Assembly: GCA_003105015.1 (NCBI GenBank)
Contig: PQAF01000003.1
Location: 1 to 64,000 of the forward strand
Origin: Rhodocyclales bacterium
Lineage (GTDB): Bacteria > Pseudomonadota > Gammaproteobacteria > Burkholderiales > Rhodocyclaceae
Direction of reading: 5' to 3'
DNA: 64,000 bases
This document shows positions 54,644 through 64,000 of the stretch, piece by piece (position 1 is the stretch's first letter; each line of letters starts with the position of its first letter). The notes beneath the pieces are model-generated. The model worked only from the letters and a program-made list of their open reading frames with translations, was not told where the DNA came from and searched no databases. The position numbers and the translations under genes were made by a program.

Positions 54644-57600
54644 GCGGCATGGACCTCGTTCGCCAGGCCCTTGACCCGCGCCAGTCGGTCGTGGTGGAGG
54701 CCTGCGCCGGTAGCGGCAAGACCTGGCTGCTGGTATCGCGCATCCTGCGCCTGCTGCTCGACGGCGCAGCGCCGGGCGAGATCCTCGCCATCACGTACAC
54801 GCGCAAGGCGGCCCGCGAGATCGAGGAGCGTCTCTCCGACTGGCTGCGCCTGCTTGCCGTCGGGAGCGATGCAGAGGTGTGCGATTTCCTTCTTCAGCGC
54901 GCGGTGCCGGCGGAGGAGGTCGGCGCAGCGATGGTGCGGGCGCGCAGTCTATGCGAGCGGGTGCTGTCCGCCCAGCCGCCGCTCACCGTCAGCACCTTCC
55001 ATGGCTGGTTTGCCCGCCTCGTGCAGGGTGCGCCGCTGTCCAGCGACCTGGCCGGATTCGCCCTGCACGAATCCGGCACCCGCCTGAAGGACGAGGTATG
55101 GCTGCTTTTCGCCGCGGCCTGTGCAAGGCGCGGCGATGCTGCGGCGTCCTCGCTGCTGTGGCTGCTGCAGCGGGTTGGCCTGGAAACGACCCGCCAGCTG
55201 CTGTTCAGCCTCTCCGACCGGCGCGCCGAATGGCATGCCTATGCCGGCGAGGACGGAACCGCGGCGGTGCGCGCACTGGATGGGTTGCGCGAATTCCTCG
55301 GCGTTGGCGAGGCGCCCGCCGCCGTCGACGGCCTGCTCGCCGACGAACTGTTCATGCGCAAGCTGCACGAGTACGCCGGCATCCTGCGGCGCAGCGATGT
55401 CGATCGCGACCTGCAGGCGGCGGCCACCCTGGAATCGGCATTTGCGGCGACCGAAGGCGAGACGCGCTTCGACCTGATCGCCAGGGCGTTGCTGACCAAG
55501 GAGGGCACGCTGCGCAAGCGGGAAGCGAGCAAGAAGGCCGAGCGGCGCTTCGGCGCCGACACGGCCGCCCGGCTGGTCGAGCTGCATGCTCGGCTGGGAG
55601 AGCGGGTACTGGGTACGCTGGGCGTCCGGCGCGAGGAGCAGGCCTACGAATTGAACACCCATGTGTTTGTTGCGGGGGCTGCCTGGATGGAGGCGCTCGA
55701 ACAGTACAAGCGCGAGCGCCGGCTGATGGATTTCGCCGACCTGGAGTGGCATGTCTCGCGCATGCTGGCCGACGAGTCGCGCGCCGCCTTTCTGCAGGCG
55801 CGGCTCGATGCGCGCTACCGTCACATTCTGCTGGATGAATTTCAGGATACCAACCCCTTGCAGTGGCGGATCCTGCTGGCCTGGCTGGCCGCCTACGGCG
55901 CGCCGGATGCAGCCCGGCCGCGCGTCTTCGTCGTCGGCGATCCAAAGCAGTCGATCTACCGGTTCCGCCGAGCCGAGCCGCGCGTCTTCGACTGCGCCGC
56001 GGAATTCCTGCAGGCAGAGCATGGCGCGCGGATGCTGGCCAACGACACGACGCGGCGCAATGCGCCGCGCCTGATCGAGGTGGTGAACCGCGTCTTTGCA
56101 GACGAACCGCAGTTTGCCCATTTCCGGCCGCACCGCAGCCTTAGCGAAACCCTGCCCGGCCGGGTCGAGTTGCTGCCCCTGTGCGCCCGGGAAGCGGCCG
56201 AGGCCTTGCCCAAGCGACTGCGCGATCCCCTTGCTTCGCCGCAGCCGGTTGCCGAGGATGGTCGCCGGCGCGAAGAGGCTGCGTTGCTGGTGAAGCGCAT
56301 CGGCGACATCGTCGGCCGCTGGGCAGTGGTCGACCAGGACAGCGGGCAAGCCAGGCCGGCGCGCTACGGCGATATCATGGTGCTGACACGCCGGCGCAGC
56401 ATCCTGCCCGAGTTCGAGCGGGCGCTGCGAGCGGCGGGCATTCCCTACCTCAGCACCGGCCGTGGGGGCCTGCTGCGCACGCTCGAAGCGCTCGACCTGA
56501 CGGCGCTGCTGCGTTGCCTGGTGGCGACAGCGGATGACCTGGCCCTGGCCCATGCACTGCGCTCGCCCGCCCTGGGGGCGGACGACGAGGACCTGCTCCA
56601 TCTGGCCGGGCGCGGCGAGGCGAATTGGTGGCAGCGCCTGCAGGCGAGCGCGGGAGATGGCACGGCCTCGGCGGTCCTGGCGCGTGCTGCGCGTCTGCTG
56701 GCCGGCTGGCGCGATGCGGCCGCGTACTTGCCCGTGCACGATCTGCTCGACCGCATATACCATGAAGGCGACCTTGTTGCGTGTTATTACGCTGCTGCGC
56801 CGGCGGCACTCTGGCCGGGGGTGGCAGCCAACCTCGAGGCCTTCATGGCGCTGGCGCTGCGTCTCGATGCCGGACGCTACCCGAGCCTGCCGCGCTTCCT
56901 CGACGAACTGGCGCGGTTGGGCGAGGCGGGGGATGAGGAGGCGCCGGACGAGGGCACGATCCATGCAGCGGATGCCGGCGATCGTGTGCGCATCCTGACC
57001 ATTCATGGCGCCAAGGGGCTGGAAGCGCCGATCGTCTGGCTGATCGACGCACACAATACGTACCAGCCGCCCGAGGCCTGGTCGCTGCTGCTCGACTGGC
57101 CGCCGGAATCGACGCGACCGGCGCACCTGTCCGTGCTTGGGCGCAAGGACGAATGCGGCGCCCGACGGGCAGCGCTGATCGAGGCCGAGGCGGCCTTTGC
57201 CGCGCGCGAAGAACTCAACCTCCTGTATGTGGCGATGACGCGGGCGCGCCAGTGCTTCTTTGCCAGCGGCATCGCCTCGGAACGGGGCAGCACGAAGACC
57301 AGTTTCTGGGAGCGCATCGAGGCGGCGCTTGCCTCGCTCGGAAGTGGCGGAGGCATCCATGGAGAGCCGCCGGCGCAGGCGGAAGCGCCGTCGCCGAGCG
57401 TGCTGGCGCCATCGGTTGCATTGCCGCCGCCGCTGGCTTTTCCACCTGCAGGGCGGAGGCGGGATGCCGCCAGCCCCGGCATGACTTACGGCACTCGGCT
57501 GCACGCGGCCCTTGACTGGCTCAGTTCGGGGGGCGATGACGGCCGGCCGCCGCAGGGCATCCCTGCGGCGGACTGGCCGGTGTTTCGCACGGCGGCCCGG

Positions 57601-57897
57601 GCCATCCTCGATGCCCCCCGGCTGAAGCCGTTCTTCGATCCGGCCGCCTACCGGCGGGCGCTCAACGAGGTCGAATTTGCGCTGCCGGATGGCAGCGTGG
57701 GGCGGATCGACCGGCTGGTCGAGATGCCGGACGGCTTCTGGGTGCTGGACTACAAGAGCGGACGACCCGCGGCCGCTTTGCTGGAGGCCTACCGCGCGCA
57801 GATGGAAGTCTACCGGACTGCAGTCGGCGCACTCTTCCCCGGCCGGCCGGTACGTAGCTGGCTGGTTTTCGGCGAAGGCGAGTTCATGGAAATTTAG
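54640..57897 (+). CDS. AddA-like UvrD/RecB-family helicase-nuclease
   Basis: A 1085-residue SF1A helicase with a C-terminal nuclease. Walker A CAGSGKT has Lys27; motif Ia reads AITYTRKAAREIEERL. Walker B reads ILLDEFQDTNPLQWRIL with VVGDPKQSIYRFRRAEP following, and motif VI is LLYVAMTRARQC. The nuclease motif VLDYKSG has D1037 and K1039. With the upstream gene it would resect broken DNA ends for RecA, replacing RecBCD, none of which is here. Confidence 0.92.
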   Translation: MSGMDLVRQALDPRQSVVVEACAGSGKTWLLVSRILRLLLDGAAPGEILAITYTRKAAREIEERLSDWLRLLAVGSDAEVCDFLLQRAVPAEEVGAAMVRARSLCERVLSAQPPLTVSTFHGWFARLVQGAPLSSDLAGFALHESGTRLKDEVWLLFAAACARRGDAAASSLLWLLQRVGLETTRQLLFSLSDRRAEWHAYAGEDGTAAVRALDGLREFLGVGEAPAAVDGLLADELFMRKLHEYAGILRRSDVDRDLQAAATLESAFAATEGETRFDLIARALLTKEGTLRKREASKKAERRFGADTAARLVELHARLGERVLGTLGVRREEQAYELNTHVFVAGAAWMEALEQYKRERRLMDFADLEWHVSRMLADESRAAFLQARLDARYRHILLDEFQDTNPLQWRILLAWLAAYGAPDAARPRVFVVGDPKQSIYRFRRAEPRVFDCAAEFLQAEHGARMLANDTTRRNAPRLIEVVNRVFADEPQFAHFRPHRSLSETLPGRVELLPLCAREAAEALPKRLRDPLASPQPVAEDGRRREEAALLVKRIGDIVGRWAVVDQDSGQARPARYGDIMVLTRRRSILPEFERALRAAGIPYLSTGRGGLLRTLEALDLTALLRCLVATADDLALAHALRSPALGADDEDLLHLAGRGEANWWQRLQASAGDGTASAVLARAARLLAGWRDAAAYLPVHDLLDRIYHEGDLVACYYAAAPAALWPGVAANLEAFMALALRLDAGRYPSLPRFLDELARLGEAGDEEAPDEGTIHAADAGDRVRILTIHGAKGLEAPIVWLIDAHNTYQPPEAWSLLLDWPPESTRPAHLSVLGRKDECGARRAALIEAEAAFAAREELNLLYVAMTRARQCFFASGIASERGSTKTSFWERIEAALASLGSGGGIHGEPPAQAEAPSPSVLAPSVALPPPLAFPPAGRRRDAASPGMTYGTRLHAALDWLSSGGDDGRPPQGIPAADWPVFRTAARAILDAPRLKPFFDPAAYRRALNEVEFALPDGSVGRIDRLVEMPDGFWVLDYKSGRPAAALLEAYRAQMEVYRTAVGALFPGRPVRSWLVFGEGEFMEI

Positions 57898-57975
57898 AGC
57901 AAATGCTCTTTCGCGGCCGGGCGCAATCGACTAAGATGAAAATTGTATAACGCCATAAAAAACCAAGAGGACAGC

Positions 57976-58425
57976 ATGCAAGTCAGCGAAATTCTTGCGG
58001 TAAAGGGCCAGGCCCTGTTTACGATCGCGCCAAACAAGACGCTGGCCGATGCGGTGGCGATCATGACCGGACAGGATGTTGGTTCCCTGGTCGTTTTCGA
58101 CGCGGGGCGGATGGTCGGCATGCTGACCTTCCGCGAGGTGCTCAAGGCGGTGCAGCAGGGCGGCGCGGCGTGGGGCGGCATGGCCATTTCCGGCGTGATG
58201 GTGAGGGACCCTGTGGTTGCCGGTCCGGAGATGGAAGTCGACGACCTGCGCCGCCTGATGATCGAGCACCACATGCGCTACCTGCCGGTGATGGATGGCG
58301 GCACGCTGATGGGCGTCATTTCATTTCACGACGTGGCCCGGGCGGTGCTCGAGGAGCAGAGCTTCGAGAATCGCATGCTCAAGGCTTACATCCGCGACTG
58401 GCCCGCCGAGGCCGGCGGCAGCTGA
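57976..58425 (+). CDS. CBS-domain pair protein
   Basis: A 149-residue stand-alone Bateman module: LFTIAPNKTLADAVAIMTGQ with SLVVFDAGRMVGMLTFREVL (CBS1), and RDPVVAGPEMEVDDLRRLM with LPVMDGGTLMGVISFHDV (CBS2). A charged tail follows. It probably binds a nucleotide ligand; the partner is unknown. The start is the ATG at 57976 with AAGAGGAC upstream; an earlier in-frame ATG (57943) is less well placed. It resembles the CBS protein at 2734 in layout only. Confidence 0.87.
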   Translation: MQVSEILAVKGQALFTIAPNKTLADAVAIMTGQDVGSLVVFDAGRMVGMLTFREVLKAVQQGGAAWGGMAISGVMVRDPVVAGPEMEVDDLRRLMIEHHMRYLPVMDGGTLMGVISFHDVARAVLEEQSFENRMLKAYIRDWPAEAGGS

Positions 58426-58515
58426 TATTCCAGATGTTTTTGCCTGCGCGCCGGCGGCGCGCAGGGTTGTCTTGTTGCCTGTCAGATAAACCGATACCAA
58501 GCTTCAGGAGGGGAA

Positions 58516-60183
58516 ATGGAGAAAGCCTGGCTCAAGAGCTATCCTGCCGGCGTGCCGGCGGAAATCGACGTCAATGAATTCAAGTCGATCGGCCAGTTGT
58601 TCGACCGCAGCGTGCGCAACTTCCGCGACCGCATCGCCTACACCAACATGGGCAAGTCGATCACCTATGGCGAGTTGGACGGCCATACGCGCGATTTTGC
58701 CGCCTATCTGCAGTCGCTCGGCCTGCCCAAGGGCGCGCGCGTCGCCGTGATGATGCCCAACCTGCTGCAGGACCCGGTGAGCATCTACGGCATCCTGCGC
58801 GGCGGCTACACGGTGGTGAACTGCAACCCTCTCTACACGGCGCGCGAGTTGGAGCACCAGCTGAAGGATTCCGGCGCCGAAGCGATCGTCATCGTCGAGA
58901 ACTTCGCTAGCGTGCTGCAGGAATGCATCGCCAGGACGCCCGTGAAGCACGTCATTGTCACCAGCCTGGGCGACATGCTCGGCTTCCCCAAGGGCGCCAT
59001 CGTCAACTTCGTCGTCAAGCACGTCAAGAAGATGGTGCCGGCCTGGAGCCTGCCGGGGTCGGTACGCTTCAACGACATCCTGGCGCGGGGGGCACGACTC
59101 GACTTCAAGGAGGTCGAGGTCGGCCACGAGGACATCGCCTTTCTTCAGTACACCGGCGGCACTACCGGGGTCTCCAAAGGCGCGATGCTGACCCACCGCA
59201 ACATCATCGCCAACCTGCAGCAGGCGCATGCCTGGCTGAAACCCTTCCTGCCCGAGAACGGCACCATCGTCACGGCGCTGCCGCTGTACCACATCTTCGC
59301 ACTCACAGCTAACTGCCTGACCTTCTTCAAGATCGGCTGGAGCAACCTGCTCATCACCAACCCGCGCGACATTCCGGGCTTCGTCAAGGAGCTGTCCAAG
59401 CACCCCTTCGAGGCCATCACCGGCGTAAATACCCTGTTCAACGCCCTGCTCAACGACCCGGATTTCGCCAAGCTCGATTTCTCCAAGCTGAGCATCACCC
59501 TCGGTGGCGGCATGGCCGTGCAGAAGGCGGTGGCGGATAAATGGAAGCAGGTCACCGGGGTGCCGTTGATCGAGGCTTATGGCCTGACTGAAACCTCGCC
59601 GGCGGCGACGATCAATCCGCTCGACTTGAAGGAATACAACGGCGCCATCGGCCTGCCGGTATCCTCTACCGTCGTGGCCATCCGCGACGACGCCGGCAAC
59701 GATCTGCCGATCGGCGAGGCCGGCGAAATCTGCGTGTTCGGCCCCCAGGTGATGCGCGGCTACTACAATCGCCCCGAGGAAACGGCCAAGGTCATCATGC
59801 CGGACGGCTTCCTGCGCACGGGAGACGTTGGCGTGATGGACGAGAAGGGCTTCGTGCGCATCGTCGATCGCAAAAAGGACATGATCCTGGTCTCCGGCTT
59901 CAACGTCTATCCGAACGAGATCGAGGCGGTTGTCGCCATGCACCCGGGCGTGCTGGAGGTGGCGGCGGTGGGCGTGCCGGACGAGAAGTCTGGCGAGGCA
60001 GTGAAGATCTTCATCGTCAAGAAGGATCCGGCCCTCAGCGCGGAGGCGGTGATCGCCCACTGCAAGGAGAACCTCACCGGCTACAAAGTACCCAAATTGG
60101 TCGAGTTCCGCGCCGAGCTGCCGAAGACCAACGTCGGCAAGATCCTGCGCCGGGCACTGCGCGACGAGACGGCGGCCAAATAG
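58516..60183 (+). CDS. fadD: Long-chain-fatty-acid-CoA ligase
   Basis: A 555-residue adenylate-forming enzyme that activates fatty acids. The P-loop [18 protein letters not shown] begins at 212, with [39 protein letters not shown] and the C-terminal catalytic lysine in [12 protein letters not shown]. The length fits FadD. AGGAGGGG precedes the ATG. A bidirectional terminator follows. Confidence 0.94.
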   Translation: MEKAWLKSYPAGVPAEIDVNEFKSIGQLFDRSVRNFRDRIAYTNMGKSITYGELDGHTRDFAAYLQSLGLPKGARVAVMMPNLLQDPVSIYGILRGGYTVVNCNPLYTARELEHQLKDSGAEAIVIVENFASVLQECIARTPVKHVIVTSLGDMLGFPKGAIVNFVVKHVKKMVPAWSLPGSVRFNDILARGARLDFKEVEVGHEDIAFLQYTGGTTGVSKGAMLTHRNIIANLQQAHAWLKPFLPENGTIVTALPLYHIFALTANCLTFFKIGWSNLLITNPRDIPGFVKELSKHPFEAITGVNTLFNALLNDPDFAKLDFSKLSITLGGGMAVQKAVADKWKQVTGVPLIEAYGLTETSPAATINPLDLKEYNGAIGLPVSSTVVAIRDDAGNDLPIGEAGEICVFGPQVMRGYYNRPEETAKVIMPDGFLRTGDVGVMDEKGFVRIVDRKKDMILVSGFNVYPNEIEAVVAMHPGVLEVAAVGVPDEKSGEAVKIFIVKKDPALSAEAVIAHCKENLTGYKVPKLVEFRAELPKTNVGKILRRALRDETAAK

Positions 60184-60199
60184 TCAAGGGGCTGCATGG

Positions 60200-60227
60200 A
60201 AAAAAGGCCGCGTGCAGCGGCCTTTTT
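60200..60227. terminator. Bidirectional terminator after fadD
   Basis: An A-run, GGCCGC (60206-60211), loop GTGCA, GCGGCC (60217-60222), then five T. It ends fadD and, on the other strand, the small basic gene whose stop codon begins at 60227. Confidence 0.85.
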
Positions 60228-60385
60228 CATTTCCGCCCGCCTTTGGCGCCCCCTTTGTCCCAGGCATAGCGCTGCGTGCGCTGCCACCGCGTTGCCGGCT
60301 GGACGGCGGAATTCGGCACAGGCTGATCGGTTGCGGGTTTCTTGGGGCCTTTGGCGCCGTGCCGTCGGGACTGACTTTTGCTCAT
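60227..60385 (-). CDS. Small basic protein of unknown function
   Basis: A 52-residue, strongly basic frame on the minus strand in the fadD-aroC gap: MSKSQSRRHGAKGPKKPATD at the start, then TRWQRTQRYAWDKGG. It ends exactly at a bidirectional terminator, which supports it as a real transcript. The ribosome site is poor (GGTAG). It may be a nucleic-acid-binding peptide by charge. An exact 12-mer repeat lies in its first codons. I do not recognise a family, and it is a tentative call. Confidence 0.45.
   Translation of the reverse strand: MSKSQSRRHGAKGPKKPATDQPVPNSAVQPATRWQRTQRYAWDKGGAKGGRK
60367..60378 (+). repeat. Dispersed 12-mer GGGACTGACTTT, exact copy 6
   Basis: Exact copy in the fadD-aroC gap, within the first codons of the tentative small basic gene on the other strand. 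Confidence 0.8.
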
Positions 60386-60451
60386 GGCTACCGGGGAAGC
60401 GAATGATGTCCCTATGATAAACTCACGGCTGAATTCACTCCAGCCAGTCCC

Positions 60452-61606
60452 ATGTCCGGCAACACCCTCGGCACACTGTTCTGCGTCACTTCCTTTGGCG
60501 AGTCGCACGGCCCGGCGATCGGCTGCGTCGTCGACGGCTGTCCGCCGGGACTGGCGTTGTGCGAGGCGGACATCCAGGTCGAACTGGACCGGCGCAAGCC
60601 CGGCACCTCGCGCCACGTCACGCAGCGGCGCGAATCCGACACCGTCGAGATCCTCTCCGGGGTTTTCGAGGGACGTACCACCGGCACGCCGATTGGGCTG
60701 CTCATCCGCAACGAGGACCAGCGCAGCAAGGACTACGGCAACATTGCCGAGACCTTCCGCCCGGGGCACGCCGACTACACCTACTGGCAGAAGTACGGCA
60801 TCCGCGACTATCGCGGCGGCGGTCGCGCCTCGGCGCGCGAGACGGCGGTGCGCGTGGCGGCCGGCGCCATCGCCCGCAAATGGCTGCGCGAGCGCTACGG
60901 CATCGTCGTGCGCGGCTGTCTGTCGCAGCTAGGGCCGATCGAGATCCCATTCAAGTCATGGGAGGGCGTGTACGCCAACCCCTTCTTCGTCGCCGATCCG
61001 GACAGCGTGGCGAGGCTGGAAGACCACATGGACCAGTTGCGCAAGTCGGGCGATTCGGTCGGCGGCCAGGTCACCGTGGTGGCCGAGGGCGTGCCGGTCG
61101 GCTGGGGCGAGCCGGTGTACGACCGGCTGGACGCAGACATCGCCTACGCCATGATGGGCATCAACGCCGTGAAGGGCGTCGAGATCGGCGCCGGCTTCGC
61201 CAGCGTGGCGCAGAAAGGCACTGAACACTCCGACGAAATGACGCCTGAGGGCTACCTGTCGAACAACGCCGGCGGCACGCTGGGCGGCATCTCGAGCGGC
61301 CAGGATGTCGTGGTGCATATCGCCGTGAAGCCAACCTCCAGCATCCGCCTGCCGCGCCGGTCGATCGACAAGCAGGGCCGGCCGGTGACGGTGGAAACCC
61401 ATGGCCGCCACGACCCCTGCGTTGCCATCCGCGCCACCCCGGTAGCCGAAGCCATGCTGGCGCTGGTCCTGATGGACCATGCCCTGCGCCATCGCGCCCA
61501 ATGCGGTGACGTCAGCTGCACGACGCCGAAGATTGCCGCGCGCGCACCGAAAACGGCGGGTCCGATCGGTACCGCCGTGGAAAATCCCGAACCGGACGAG
61601 GCCTGA
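60452..61606 (+). CDS. aroC: Chorismate synthase
   Basis: Last step of the shikimate pathway, needing reduced FMN. The 384-residue protein has the signatures [19 protein letters not shown] (about 12-30), [14 protein letters not shown] (about 124-137) and [18 protein letters not shown] with RHDPC near the C-terminus. It is monocistronic. Confidence 0.97.
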   Translation: MSGNTLGTLFCVTSFGESHGPAIGCVVDGCPPGLALCEADIQVELDRRKPGTSRHVTQRRESDTVEILSGVFEGRTTGTPIGLLIRNEDQRSKDYGNIAETFRPGHADYTYWQKYGIRDYRGGGRASARETAVRVAAGAIARKWLRERYGIVVRGCLSQLGPIEIPFKSWEGVYANPFFVADPDSVARLEDHMDQLRKSGDSVGGQVTVVAEGVPVGWGEPVYDRLDADIAYAMMGINAVKGVEIGAGFASVAQKGTEHSDEMTPEGYLSNNAGGTLGGISSGQDVVVHIAVKPTSSIRLPRRSIDKQGRPVTVETHGRHDPCVAIRATPVAEAMLALVLMDHALRHRAQCGDVSCTTPKIAARAPKTAGPIGTAVENPEPDEA

Positions 61607-61648
61607 GCGCCACGGCTGGTGATTTCCATTTCAATCAAGGAAAGCATC

Positions 61649-61894
61649 ATGGAATTGCAACAGCACGACCTGCACCACGAATTCCCCGAATACAAGGACG
61701 CCATCCACCAGTTGAAGACCGGCAATCACCACTTTGCCAAGCTCTTCGACGAGTACCACCGCGTGAACAAGGATATCCGGCGCATCGAGGAGAACGAGGA
61801 GCCGGTGATGGATGAGGCTCTGGAGGACATGAAGAAGGAACGCCTCAGGCTGAAAGACGAGCTGCACACCATGCTGCGCACCTACAAGGCATAA
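61649..61894 (+). CDS. YdcH-family (DUF465) protein
   Basis: An 81-residue, mostly helical protein of the DUF465/YdcH family: FPEYKDAIHQLKTGNHHFAKLFDEYHRVNKDI, then a charged coiled-coil C-terminus. Its function is unknown. It starts at 61649 (MELQQHDLHHEFPE), with AAGGAAAG upstream. Confidence 0.88.
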   Translation: MELQQHDLHHEFPEYKDAIHQLKTGNHHFAKLFDEYHRVNKDIRRIEENEEPVMDEALEDMKKERLRLKDELHTMLRTYKA

Positions 61895-61941
61895 GACGGC
61901 GACCCGGGGGCGCTGTGCGCCCCCGTCCGCATTTCCGCCTG

Positions 61942-63075
61942 ATGGTTCCCTACTGGCGCCTGTCGGCGTACTACTTCTTCTACTTCGCCTTCATCGGCGC
62001 CTTTTCCCCCTACTTCACGATCTACCTCAAGTCCCTGGAGTTCTCGGCCTGGGACATCGGCGTGCTGATGTCGCTGATGCAGGTCATGCGTCTGCTGGCG
62101 CCGAACCTGTGGGGTTGGCTGGCAGACCGGTGCGGCGCCAAGACGCCGATCGTGCGTGGCGCGGCGTTGATGAGCCTCTTCGGCTTTTCCTGCTTCTTCT
62201 TCACGCACAGCTTTGCCGGGTTCTTTATCGGCATGGCGCTGCTGGCCTTCTTCTGGAGCGCTTCGCTGCCGCTGGTCGAGGCACTGACCTTCACGCACCT
62301 CGGCGCGCAGGCCAGCCGCTACGGCGCGATCCGCCTCTGGGGGTCGGTCGGCTTCATCGCCGCGGTGCTGGGGCTGGGTTGGCTGCTCGACCGCCTGCCG
62401 CTTTCGGCGACCTTGTGGGTTTCGGCGGGGATCCTCGGCGGCATTCTCGCCTGCGCCCTGGTGCTGCCGGAGAAGCGGGAAGAAAGACATGAGACCGATC
62501 GCCTGCCGATCGGCGACATCCTGCGCAGAAGGGAAGTGAAAGCACTGTTTGCCGCCTGTTTCTTCATGGCGGCGGCGCATGGCGCGCTGTACGTGTTCTA
62601 CTCGATCTACCTCGTCAGCCGTGGTTACAGCACGACCATGGTCGGTATTCTGTGGACGCTGGGGGTGTTGGCTGAAATCGGCGTCTTCCTGTACCTCCCC
62701 CGCCTGCTGCATGTTTTCTCGCTGCGCACCATCCTGCTGTTCAGTTTTGCCTGCGCGTTCGTCCGCTTTCTCCTGATCGGCTGGGGCGTCGAATGGCTGG
62801 CGGCCGTCCTGATCGCGCAGTTGCTGCATGCGGCGACGTTCGGCGCCTATCACGCGGCGGCGGTCGCCGCAGTGAATCGCTGGTTTGCCGGCCGCCACCA
62901 GGCGCGCGGGCAGGCGCTCTACGGCAGCGTGTCTTTCGGTGCCGGCGGTATGCTGGGAGGGCTGCTCAGCGGTTTGGTCTGGGATGTGGCGGGTGCCGAG
63001 TTGACGTATACGATGAGTTCCGCCTTCGCCTTGGCCGGCATGATTATCCTCTGGCGCGGCTGGCGGCCTGCCTAG
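61942..63075 (+). CDS. MFS transporter (MFS_1-like, PF12832 type)
   Basis: A 377-residue permease with 12 predicted helices. It has the motif LWGWLADRCGAKTPIVRGAAL between helices 2 and 3 (RxGxxxR-like loop) and a layout similar to LacY/3-phenylpropionate carriers and the PF12832 group. The substrate is unknown. I start at the ATG at 61942; a GTG at 61915 in the same frame would add nine non-hydrophobic residues. It is convergent with the unknown gene at 63082. Confidence 0.88.
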   Translation: MVPYWRLSAYYFFYFAFIGAFSPYFTIYLKSLEFSAWDIGVLMSLMQVMRLLAPNLWGWLADRCGAKTPIVRGAALMSLFGFSCFFFTHSFAGFFIGMALLAFFWSASLPLVEALTFTHLGAQASRYGAIRLWGSVGFIAAVLGLGWLLDRLPLSATLWVSAGILGGILACALVLPEKREERHETDRLPIGDILRRREVKALFAACFFMAAAHGALYVFYSIYLVSRGYSTTMVGILWTLGVLAEIGVFLYLPRLLHVFSLRTILLFSFACAFVRFLLIGWGVEWLAAVLIAQLLHAATFGAYHAAAVAAVNRWFAGRHQARGQALYGSVSFGAGGMLGGLLSGLVWDVAGAELTYTMSSAFALAGMIILWRGWRPA

Positions 63076-63081
63076 CGCGGG

Positions 63082-63621
63082 CTACTCTCTCCGATCGTTC
63101 TTGCCGTCTCCGGCGGAGGAAGGAGGCGTTGCGTCTTCTCCCCGCTGCTGTGCTTTCTCGAACTGATCCCAGGAATCCTCCGCGACATGATATTCGGGAT
63201 TGGCCTTGGCTTGGCGGATGCCCTGGGCGACGTATTCGTCCTCCCGTGTAGCGGGTTTGATGTCGGCCGTATCCTGGGGGGATGAGGTGCCAATGGGCAG
63301 GGGGAAGCGCCAGAAAACGCGGTCGACCTGAAGGCCGAGCGCCTTTTCGACATGGCTGATGAGGGAGGCTTCGACGATGTGGGAATAACGAAAGCGCTTG
63401 AGGGGCTCGGATTCGACCAGGACCAGGAAGCTGCCTTGTACTGGTTGGCACTGCGCGCCAACCTGGGCGCCGCTGCGTGCGAAATAATCCCTTACGGCTG
63501 CAGCAATGCGTTCGGCGTCGGCAGCAGCCATGCGTTGCTTGCGCTGCGCCGTGAATGTATAGAACCAAGCGCCGGCTGCAACCAGGACTACCAATCCGAT
63601 AGCGAGAATTGTCGTATTCAT
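63082..63621 (-). CDS. Membrane-anchored protein of unknown function
   Basis: A 179-residue protein with one N-terminal transmembrane segment (about 5-22) and a soluble periplasmic or cytoplasmic domain. The C-terminal 50 residues are charged and low in complexity (QFEKAQQRGEDATPPSSAG). It has no motif I recognise. Translation start and good ribosome context support a real gene. It shares a divergent gap of 185 bp with the entericidin-like gene, a gap that carries an ACGACG/CGTCGT inverted repeat around 63726-63743. Confidence 0.75.
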   Translation of the reverse strand: MNTTILAIGLVVLVAAGAWFYTFTAQRKQRMAAADAERIAAAVRDYFARSGAQVGAQCQPVQGSFLVLVESEPLKRFRYSHIVEASLISHVEKALGLQVDRVFWRFPLPIGTSSPQDTADIKPATREDEYVAQGIRQAKANPEYHVAEDSWDQFEKAQQRGEDATPPSSAGDGKNDRRE

Positions 63622-63806
63622 AAAACACCCCCGAGCCTGCTGCGGTGCGGCAAGGCTGGCCCGATTTCGATATAATTCAAAAGCTTTCCGTAAGAATCAT
63701 ACTATGCCGCAAATGCTTTATGACATGACGACGTTGGTTCGTCGTGCTTTACATGGCGTGGCATCGAGCGCAGGTGCTTGAAATTACTCAAAGCGGGGAT
63801 GTGATC

Positions 63807-63932
63807 ATGAAACGACTGAATGTGTTATTGGCCTTTATCGCAATGCTCACGCTGGCAGCCTGCAATACCGTCCAAGGCGTGGGCAAGGATATCCAGGCGG
63901 GAGGCAAGGCCGTCGAAAAGGTTGCCAAGTAA
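63807..63932 (+). CDS. Entericidin A/B-like lipoprotein
   Basis: A 41-residue exported lipoprotein: basic start, hydrophobic stretch, lipobox LAAC with acylated Cys near residue 18, then a short TVQGVGKDIQAGGKAVEKVAK tail, the entericidin pattern. In enteric bacteria these small lipoproteins form an antidote/toxin pair under sigma-S; only one is here. The ATG at 63807 has GGGGA upstream. A TATAAT at 63671-63676 may be its -10 box, leaving a 125-nt leader. Nothing was seen in 63933-64000. Confidence 0.87.
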   Translation: MKRLNVLLAFIAMLTLAACNTVQGVGKDIQAGGKAVEKVAK

Positions 63933-64000
63933 GTCAAGGGGCTCCTGCGGCAAGGCCGTCATGGCGACGCTGTGCAGCAGTGGTTTCCGGATAGGAAAGG

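Overview
This 64 kb window is chromosomal DNA from a Gram-negative betaproteobacterium, most likely of the Rhodocyclales or a close relative. The evidence is the mix of families: divergent icd and aceK, DUF3579 and DUF2788 small proteins, a betaproteobacterial-type PD-(D/E)XK nuclease/UvrD helicase pair, lpxK-Trm112-kdsB, a pyrophosphate-dependent phosphofructokinase beside a proton-pumping pyrophosphatase, and high GC throughout. Sixty-six protein genes are supported. I see no tRNA, rRNA, CRISPR array, insertion sequence or prophage.

Layout. 1-6898: protein quality control (clpA, clpS), a cold-shock protein, a CBS-domain protein, icd and divergent aceK, rluE. 6965-14388: the accessory core. 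It holds a membrane-anchored pentaheme cytochrome c, a Tat-exported DmsA-like molybdopterin oxidoreductase, a four-cluster ferredoxin subunit, a TorD-type chaperone, a secreted DUF192 protein, a ModE-type regulator with a ligand-binding domain, and a divergent tungstate-binding protein TupA. A perfect TTGAC-N4-GTCAA (FNR-type) site precedes the oxidoreductase operon, and a perfect 7-bp inverted repeat lies between regulator and tupA. 14394-18414: rlhA, sodB, xseA. 18794-30449: exbB-exbD-lpxK-Trm112-kdsB, adk, pfp, hppA, ggt, a PEBP protein, murJ, rpsT. 30585-32146: a DUF3579 protein, a small promoter-bearing unknown gene and an orphan ParA-type ATPase. 32269-36709: argD, argF, argG, DUF2788, ppnP, yajQ. 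36710-45345: a mix of metabolic and membrane genes (amidotransferase, retropepsin, NUDIX, thiolase, MBL hydrolase, TRIC channel, rsgA, pterin dehydratase, cytochrome c, M48 protease). 45408-51337: orn, pgi, an ArnT-like glycosyltransferase, rpmE, rho, trxA. 51593-64000: fdxA, an AddB/AddA-like repair pair, a CBS protein, fadD, a small basic protein, aroC, DUF465, an MFS carrier, an unknown membrane-anchored protein and an entericidin-like lipoprotein.

How parts work together. Ser112 of isocitrate dehydrogenase is the residue AceK is expected to phosphorylate, so icd/aceK form the TCA/glyoxylate branch switch. adk, pfp and hppA together suggest pyrophosphate-linked energy conservation. The 6965-14388 module reads as an anaerobically induced, tungstate- or molybdate-supplied periplasmic electron-transfer enzyme with no DmsC-type anchor; its substrate cannot be named from sequence.

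The two most unusual observations are that oxidoreductase module (its catalytic subunit has His in place of the third cluster cysteine) and a dispersed 12-mer, GGGACTGACTTT. That 12-mer occurs six times exactly, with three near copies, in both orientations and in both coding and non-coding DNA. About 0.008 copies of any given 12-mer are expected in a window this size under equal base use.
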